In this document: positions 57,045-64,000 of the stretch, in pieces
Layout: every line of letters starts with the position of its first letter
How positions within the stretch are numbered: the first letter of the stretch is position 1
Assembly: GCA_033980235.1 (NCBI GenBank)
Contig: CM067072.1
Coordinates: 24,723,692-24,787,691, forward strand
From: Diadema setosum
Lineage: Eukaryota > Echinodermata > Echinoidea > Diadematoida > Diadematidae
Direction: 5' to 3'
Length of the DNA stretch: 64,000 bases
The notes under the pieces: model-generated
What the model saw: only the letters and a program-made list of their open reading frames with translations
Told to the model about the DNA's origin: nothing
Databases searched by the model: none
Translations under genes and position numbers: made by a program

Positions 57045-60000
57045 GTTTGTATATGTGGTTTTGAAGATACGATCATCAGTTGTTTAGGTATGTGAGTTAA
57101 TGCTAGCCCGTGGGCGAGGTCTGACAGTCCCACATACCCAATAATATGTTACTTATTGACTGATGTTGTTAGTAATGACCGCGTAATGTTACATTCAGCT
57201 GCACTGCGTCTACTAGAGTCTACTAACGTTAGTCTAGTTTATTTCTAGTAACAGTAGTAGGCCTAGTACTTATTGAACGTTAACTGCACTGCTCCACATG
57301 CACTGCACTGTACACTGAAGTTCAATGTAGCTGGGCGAATTTATCAGTGTTTCCAATGCAATGGCAATGGTAAGACATGTCGCTGTAAGCTGTGTGTTGA
57401 TGATGGACAGAGGAAAGTGGATTGTGTGGGATGGCTTTTGTTGGCAAGGCCAGGTTACCAACACACACTATACAACAGTAACATACAGTGTAGTTGGCCA
57501 TGTTGAAGCGAAGGGGGATGATGGACCCAAAAAAGTAACTTAAAAATAAAAGAAAGGCAACCCTAATCAAACTGACAAACACAAACCTGCAGTCATGTTT
57601 GTGCAGGTACGTAGGCTGGCTGGCCTGTTTAATTGACCGCACCCATCATTACCCATATTGATATAGGGTAACACCCCCAGTATTCGGTCACTTAAGCTTT
57701 TTTGCAATATTTTTCAAGCTAAAATAGTACATACATCATATCTACAGCAATGTATTATGTGAAATATATCAAATTTCTTCAATGTCAATTTTCATTTTGT
57801 CAAATATCACACAGAATTTCTCAAAATCCCAAAATATATCACCTTGAAAATTCCCCAGAATACGGTCACCACGACCAGTATTCGGTCACACGATATGAGC
57901 GTTCAAAGTCAATGCGTGTTCAAGGCAGCTGAAAAATGCGCCACACACTACCTTGTTGGCGCAAAATTGCATCGGCGATGTTGCGGCGCCCGTTGGTGAC
58001 CCTTGTACATTGAGACACCTCATAGGCACGTACGGTAAGTTTGTTTTTCTTTTGCATTTTTGAGGATGCCATCACACTCCAAGCTTGCAATAAGCAAAAA
58101 TCTGGCGAGAGAACTGCGTATTTCTCGATTTTTAGCGCTTTTTCGACAACCCGTACTCTTAAAACTGGGCTCAATCTGCGCGCGCTTTTGGAAAGTAGCG
58201 CCGATTCTGCACTTTTGATGGTAAAATTTGAGATTTTTGATGGATTTTCGGAGGGGGCTATTTGAGGGAGTTTCCTGTTGTGAATGAGTGTGCAAGTACA
58301 TTGTATGTGAATTGATGTGATTTGCATGTGTGGTGACAGTTGAACTCAGTGGCTGGTGACAAGTGATAAGTGACCGAATACTGGTAGCTGACTGAAGACT
58401 GGTGCCCTTACCCTATATACACACTTGTACGTGTACATTCTAGTTGACATTTACAGTATGAAACAGTAACCCTCCAAAGTTGGATTACCAATTTAATTTG
58501 ATATAAATTTAGACCTCTATATCTGAACTATATATATTGTACAAGATAAAACAATAATATGAGGGAGTTAAATTTTAATGAGGCATTGATATCACAACCC
58601 TAGGCCTATCAATGTATGGCTATTTTAACTGTCTGACTTTGATACATCTTCTGTCATTCTGTTTGTTTGATTGTATTCTATTTGTGGAAATCACCTTAAA
58701 CATGGAGCAGCATTATATTTCACTTTGCAACAAGTGTAGATGATTAGATACCTCAAGATTACACAATTTGACTTTTAACTCTTTGGTAGGATGTTTATTT
58801 GCTCAAGTATACATTTCTAACTTCTCTGCTTTAGCAGCATTTTTCCTTACAATGAGTGTAGATAATAAGACACTTCACGATTACACTATTATTTATCTCT
58901 GTGGAAGCACATGTTACTCATTTGCTCATATCTGCTTTAGATGAGTAAAGGGGAACCAACCGATGTTACGCATGATTAATCCACAACCATAAATGAGTTA
59001 ATGCAGCTGCATAATTTCTTGCTGACAGTGTTGTGAACTCATCACATAATTCTTCACCCTTCCCAGACATCTTTCTGAACAATGATAGGATTGTCAACAG
59101 TAGTTTATAACAACATTCATCGATTCTTGTTGCGGTATTGAACAGGCAAATAGCTTCTATTCAGATTTTTTGCTGATGCTCTATTACAAGTATGGTTTCT
59201 TCAGAGAGAAACAGAGTTGGCACAGTCAAATATTAAGGAAAGGTTTATTGTAATTTCATTTGGAAGCTCAGTTTTTGTACCAATAACATATAATGCAGAT
59301 TTTTCTCATTAGTGGTAATCTGTTGGAAGTCTTCAGCGGGACAATGATAATGACACAGGAGTTTGTTGTATTACCATTTCAGGCTCCACTCTACCACCTG
59401 GCCTTTGAGGTCATCCTGATTGTCTTCATTGTCCGTCTCATCTTCTCGAAGAGCTACTCCATTGAATCTACTCTGGAGCTCTCATCTGCGGTAAGATTAT
59501 TGTTGCCTCTCCTATCTGATAAGCACTTCACCAACATTCAAATGGTCTCAGTAGCAGTGAACCTTTCTTCATGAATGCTGATTGTATACTCTAATCACAG
59601 ATCATTCAGGTAATTGTATGGGATGTATAAAAGTCAACCTTAAAGGCGTTGTCTTTGTGCTGAGTTCAGATGATCTTAGCCATAGTTATAAACAAGTATG
59701 TACTTGTTTTGTGTAAAGTGAAACATGAAGATCTTCCATGTACTATGACTGCAAAGTATGTGTAGTAAATCATACACTCTGCCAATGTAGAGACAGTGGC
59801 AATGTACACCCATCACAAGCACACTTTCAAGTTGTTACAAAATTACCATCAATTAATGTGCAAACCAATTCCTATCAATGAAAATGTGCATACTACATCT
59901 GAAGCAGGTTGGTATGATTTACCACAAGGAAAGTTCAATTTCAGAAACTCACAAATGTCATGCTTTTGCTCTCCTTATTGTGAAATGTCTCTTTGATATC

Positions 60001-60655
60001 ATTTACTCACCTAGTCTTCTTTGGTGGGAAGAATTATTGCTAGAGTTGAGTACTCTTGTTCTGCATGTGTGAACAGGACCATGTCAAACTCACATTGATC
60101 ACTTAAAATGAACTTCTGTATGTATGTATCACTCTTTGCGTGCTCTTACTCTGCAAGTGTGAACTGGACCATGTAAACCTCAAAATGACTGCATTTTTCC
60201 TCCACAGGAGAAGGAGCAGCTGATACAGGAGTGGACCCCAGAGCCGTTGGTTCCACCGGTGGATAAAAACCACCCAGCTCTTAAGTACAGACTCGTTACC
60301 AAGTGAGTGTTCGTGATGATAGAGTCTTTGCATAATCTACAATCAAATGTTATCATGGGAGCTTCTTGGAGAAGAGCAAAATGAAATTTTGAAGTGGTAT
60401 ATTTTACATATGTATGTTTTTCGTATTGGGTTCAGTAAAACATATCCCATCAAACTTAGATGAGTATTCAGAGAGTGAGGCAGTGCGGTGTTGCGAGTTT
60501 GCCATAGTGAGAGTTACAGTACATCAATGTTGTCGAAGCAGAAACCTTCATAAAGTTTTCATTGGTTTTCATCTATGGAATATACTGGGGTCAGAAGGTA
60601 TTCTACAATGTTGTTCATGAGATAAATGTTACTCAATACATAAAGAGAAAGACTT

Positions 60656-60694
<39 letters not shown>

Positions 60695-62326
60695 AGAGCC
60701 AGGGAGAGAGTGCAGATGTGGCACACAAAACCATGCAAATCTGTTATATCTTTGTCTTCATACAACATGGTACTCTCCACTGCACAACTCAGCAGAAGTT
60801 TGTATGCATTAAATTCATGATATAGTCGGAAATAAGTACATCTGGTTGCCAGCCAATGAAGTTTTTGACATCACAATACCATTGCTGTCTGATGATCCCA
60901 TGAGAATAAATTACCCTTATCACACAGCCAGCCTCAAGATGGTAATTAGTACTTTGTGGCCTGTAGCTGGACATCAAAAGTAACTGTTTTGTTAATTAAG
61001 ATAATTTTAACTGAAGTGATTGCATTAATAATGAACACAACTTTTGTTTTAACTCGGCTGAGGGAAAAGGAACCCAAAAGAACAACAAACAAAAAAACTG
61101 AGAAAATTTTGGAAAGTTGATGGGAAATCTGAAATTTATGTATGAAAAGTGATATGTCACGAACATCGGAATTCCATCAGAGGGCTCTTATACTGTACAG
61201 CATCAAGTCATCATTTTTATAGTTCTGTGTGTTGAAAAGGATCACATGTTGTTCATCCCAAGAGTGACTACTTTTTATCTTCGGCTGTCTCCATCATTCA
61301 GACAGGGAAACAACACTCTGGTTGTTGATGGCAAGGAAGGGATCAACGCAGGAACATTCAACTTTCTGGGCATGCTGGGAAGAAAAGAGACTGAGGTAAA
61401 AGATGTCAACAGATCTGGCTTTTGTGTTTTCACTATCTTGGGGTGCCACTCACACATTTATCTCTCTTTTTCCCTCTTGACTACAAGGGAATGTTGTTGA
61501 AATGATATTTGAAGACTTTGTAAGGGCATGTTAGATCTTGAATGAAAATCAAGGCAGATCTCAGAGATGATAAAAACTGTAAGGCTAGCATTTTAGCATT
61601 CTGTTAGCTTAAAACTGATAACTTTTCTGAGAAGGAGGGTGTCAGTTGCTAAACCATCACCAACAACAACAAAAACTTCCACTTCTCTTATAATCTTTAC
61701 ATGCTAACTAATAGAAGAAATATGAGATGATGATGGCACCACCTCATTTGATATGCATATGCAGTTGCAACCAATATCATTAATTTGAGAGAGCATGTGA
61801 AACTGATTTTCCTCTGTATTTTATCCAAGATGACTTGAGCATATGGTGACATTTGAAAGCCTCTATAAAGCAGGCTGTGTTCATAGTGCCTATAGCCTCA
61901 CAGACATGTTATATTGCCTTACATTGTTATCAGGATGCTGCTGTGAAGACACTCAGGAAGTATGGAGTGGGTACGTGTGGCCCACGTGGCTTCTTTGGAA
62001 CAATGGGTAAGTTCCCTGAGATAATGCCTGCATACTCGTTTGTACCACAGTATTGTGTTTATTGGAAAGTAAACACCACATCGATAGCTAGCCTCCATGA
62101 TTAATGTTTATTTTTTGTTGTTATGCCTTGATGCTTCATCGTGTATAGAGGTAATCGTCATGGAATTGTCTTCTTGTGCAGACTGCAGTTATACATTCAA
62201 ATGAACTCATTCTCACAGGATGAAGCTACACATTAGATGGATGTCATTTGTAACAGTGTCTGTTGTGTGAAATGTTGCACAAAGGCTTTTCCATCTGTCT
62301 ATTTATCTAGTGTATCCATCTATCTG

Positions 62327-62363
<37 letters not shown>

Positions 62364-63809
62364 TGCCTATCTATCTCATCTTTCAATCTATCTCTCTGTC
62401 TGATTGTCTATCTGTTTATCTGTCTATCTACACATCTATCATCTGCGCCATATATTTCCACATTTTAGGACTTGTCAGACAATCTCGACAGTGGTCATAT
62501 TTGCAATCAAGAACTATGAGAATAGAGTAAAAAATAAGCATTTTCCATTTTCCGAAGTCATTTCCTCCTTGGAGATCAGTATTCTCATAGAGCCCACTTG
62601 AATATCAGTCGACATTTGAAAAACTAACCACCCTAAAATATACCACACATATGGTATACATTTGTACCTTTGTCTACATAATTTTCACACTGGAAGGTTA
62701 ATATCCTTTCAAGCAGCATAATGTAGATGCCTGTACAGTGCACTCCTGTTATAACGAAACACTGTTATAATGAAATTCCGGTTACAAGGAAATAAACATT
62801 CAGGCCGCAACGTTATCCTCTGTATGTTTTTTTTTTTATTGTTTATTTGTTCACTTAAAATGAAATATTGATTTATCGAAAGAAAATTGCTGGTCCCGAG
62901 GACTTCGTTATGATAGGAGTTCGCTGTACTTTCTAAGACTAATAGACCTGGAAAGTTAAAACATAATTTTTTTTAATATTCTGTCATTGCTTCCATCAGA
63001 CATTCACTTGAACTTTGAGGAGAGGATAGCCAAACACATGGGAGTGGAAGAGGCGATCCTGTATGCCTATGGCTTCTCCACCGTAGCAAGTGCCATCCCA
63101 GCCTATGCCAAGAAAGGAGACCTCGTCTTCTGGTAAGTCAACCATCCACTGTCCATCATGTGGGAGAACATTCCCTCATACTGACTGTCACCAAAGGCAC
63201 TGCAGTGCAGAAAAATGTATTGAATGAGAATGAAGACAAACAAAACAAACTAAAACTTCCTAAATACAAAGTACATGTACCTAAAGGTCATTCAATTATA
63301 TTAACAGGGATAATGTATGACAGTGCACTATTTGTTGCTCACAAACCCCCATAATGTACAATCAAAACTGTACAAGAGCATTTGCCTCACAAATCCATCA
63401 GAATGGCTGGGTATGAAGTGTAAATATCAAATCTTATGAAGTAATCCCATGGCAACAGGTGGGAATTTTGCCATCTAACTGTGGTATCATTGGTACCCTG
63501 TTGCAAGCTCAAGATCTTCACAGAACATACGATGGCATGGAAAAAAACAACTACAAACAGACATAATAAAAGAACCACAGATAAGCTGAGCAGCATTTGC
63601 CTTGTAGATCTGCTAGAGTGTATTATTAGGGGTTATGCTAACCATATGATCATTCCCATTTTGCCAATAACCCCTGCAGTGATGAAGGAGTGGGCTTCTC
63701 TGTTCAGATGGGTCTTTTGGCCTCGCGTAGCAAGCTCAAGTTCTTCAAACACAATGACATGGCAGACTTGGAGAGGATTCTAGAGGAACAAGCTAAGGAA
63801 GACAAAAAG
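56970..63809 (+). CDS. SPTLC1: SPTLC1, serine palmitoyltransferase long-chain-base subunit 1, 5' part (seven exons)
   Basis: SPTLC1 pairs with SPTLC2/3 in the endoplasmic reticulum membrane to condense serine with palmitoyl-CoA, the first step of sphingolipid synthesis; SPTLC1 itself lacks the PLP lysine (family knowledge). Seven exons join in perfect frame (phases 0,0,2,0,1,2,0) into 236 codons, about half of the family's 470 or so residues; the rest is off the right end. Visible hallmarks are an N-terminal membrane helix ([16 protein letters not shown]), [30 protein letters not shown] (with the Cys mutated in human HSAN1), the [14 protein letters not shown] segment, [20 protein letters not shown], and [18 protein letters not shown]. 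The ATG at 56970 has G at -3 and +4 and an in-frame TGA at 56925-56927 with no ATG between. It is transcribed away from CPLANE1. Confidence 0.95.
57658..58425. mobile_element. Inverted-repeat-bounded element with CAGTATTCGGTCAC motifs
   Basis: TATAGGGTAACACCCCCAGT plus ATTCGGTCACTTA at the left is inverted at the right (AAGTGACCGAATACTGGTAG ... CCCTTACCCTATA). A further CCAGTATTCGGTCACACGA lies inside at 57873. The middle is relatively CpG-rich. It lies in SPTLC1 intron 1. Confidence 0.65.
59383..59490 (+). CDS. SPTLC1: SPTLC1 exon 2 (membrane helix)
   Basis: The acceptor is CCATTTCAG and the donor TGCG|GTAAGA; 36 codons, phase 0 to 0. It encodes [20 protein letters not shown] and FSKSY, the single transmembrane helix followed by the conserved FSK turn. 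Confidence 0.93.
60208..60302 (+). CDS. SPTLC1: SPTLC1 exon 3
   Basis: The acceptor is TTCCTCCACAG and the donor CCAA|GTGAGT; 95 bp, phase 0 to 2. It encodes [20 protein letters not shown] then NHPALKY, nearly identical to the vertebrate motif. Confidence 0.95.
60658..60692 (+). repeat. (GA)n microsatellite
   Basis: About 17 GA units in SPTLC1 intron 3. Confidence 0.92.
61302..61395 (+). CDS. SPTLC1: SPTLC1 exon 4
   Basis: The acceptor is CATCATTCAG and the donor TGAG|GTAAAA; 94 bp, phase 2 to 0. It encodes [20 protein letters not shown] then [11 protein letters not shown]. The FNFLG block is conserved; the usual Cys of the family's GKECIN is Gly here. Confidence 0.92.
61934..62006 (+). CDS. 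SPTLC1: SPTLC1 exon 5
   Basis: The acceptor is TTGTTATCAG and the donor ATGG|GTAAGT; 73 bp, phase 0 to 1. It encodes [20 protein letters not shown] then FGTM, including the Cys equivalent to human Cys133. Confidence 0.95.
62318..62362 (+). repeat. (TATC)n microsatellite
   Basis: About 10 TATC units in SPTLC1 intron 5, with decayed units to 62440. Confidence 0.93.
62736..62926. mobile_element. Short pogo-like MITE in SPTLC1 intron 5
   Basis: A 191-bp element with ends CAGTGCACTCCTGTTATAAC and the inverse GTTATGATAGGAGTTCGCTG, flanked by TA on both sides. It is a distant relative in design of the 5881 and 13549 elements. Confidence 0.75.
63000..63132 (+). CDS. SPTLC1: SPTLC1 exon 6
   Basis: The acceptor is GCTTCCATCAG and the donor TTCTG|GTAAGT; 133 bp, phase 1 to 2. 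It encodes [20 protein letters not shown] then [20 protein letters not shown], the core of the fold type I domain. Confidence 0.95.
63680..63809 (+). CDS. SPTLC1: SPTLC1 exon 7 (last in window)
   Basis: The acceptor is AACCCCTGCAG and the donor AAAAG|GTGAGA; 130 bp, phase 2 to 0. It encodes [20 protein letters not shown] then [17 protein letters not shown]. The remaining exons lie beyond 64000. Confidence 0.95.
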
Positions 63810-64000
63810 GTGAGACAAAGACATCAATATGAATAGGTGGGACTAGCCAGAGTTTTTTTTTTTTCTTCCCATTTTTTTTAAAGTGATGATGCTCTAGCAA
63901 GTTGTGCTTAAGAACTCAATGGTGTCAGCCTTTTTGTGCTACCATCATCCAAAATCTTACTGGATTTAGAGGATTTTAGTGAGGGTAGTACACATGAAGG

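Noticed and set aside
57273..57506. Cys-rich plus-strand frame in SPTLC1 intron 1
   Set aside because: It contains [16 protein letters not shown] residues, but no paired zinc-ligand pattern that I recognise and no splice support; it lies between two in-phase SPTLC1 exons.

Overview
This is a window of a metazoan nuclear genome: spliced genes with GT-AG introns, long AT-rich introns, dense short DNA transposons, long microsatellites and poly-C tracts, and LINE relics. Gene content and repeat style suggest a marine invertebrate, most likely a deuterostome such as an echinoderm. That placement is an inference; no sequence here fixes the species. I see no operons, CRISPR arrays, rRNA or tRNA genes.

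Two genes can be recognised, arranged head to head. The left one, on the minus strand, is CPLANE1 (JBTS17/C5orf42 family), a ciliogenesis and planar-polarity effector. Its start codon is at 44894 and nine confident exons run down to 33848 (about 809 codons, with at least one small exon missing between 41564 and 38484). The last of these ends in a splice donor, so the gene continues to lower coordinates. Between 33.7 kb and about 6.7 kb I list further candidate minus-strand exons, found by eye from open, protein-like segments bounded by plausible splice sites. Most of them can be chained in phase from exon 9 to about 14 kb. The best is at 24549-24706. CPLANE1 is about 3200 residues in human, so a locus filling the left half of the window and leaving it is expected.

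The right gene, on the plus strand, is SPTLC1, the non-catalytic long-chain-base subunit of serine palmitoyltransferase. Seven exons from 56970 to 63809 form an unbroken 236-codon reading frame; the gene runs off the right end. The roughly 12 kb between the two starts is intergenic and is filled by repeats.

The rest is mobile and repeated DNA: TTAA-flanked MITEs in two families, pogo-like MITEs with TA duplications, a hAT-like element with a perfect 8-bp duplication, a 943-bp element with a 5-bp duplication, and a foldback element interrupted by another TIR element (17.6-19.1 kb). A repeat in a CPLANE1 intron carries an array of DR1 nuclear-receptor motifs (36-37 kb). An inverted repeat carries hammerhead-like cores (45.3-46.4 kb). 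A 4.4-kb giant inverted repeat has arms made of tandem units containing ATGGCGGC (47.9-52.3 kb). Three LINE 3' ends, one with a recognisable reverse transcriptase remnant, lie at 53.1-56.6 kb.
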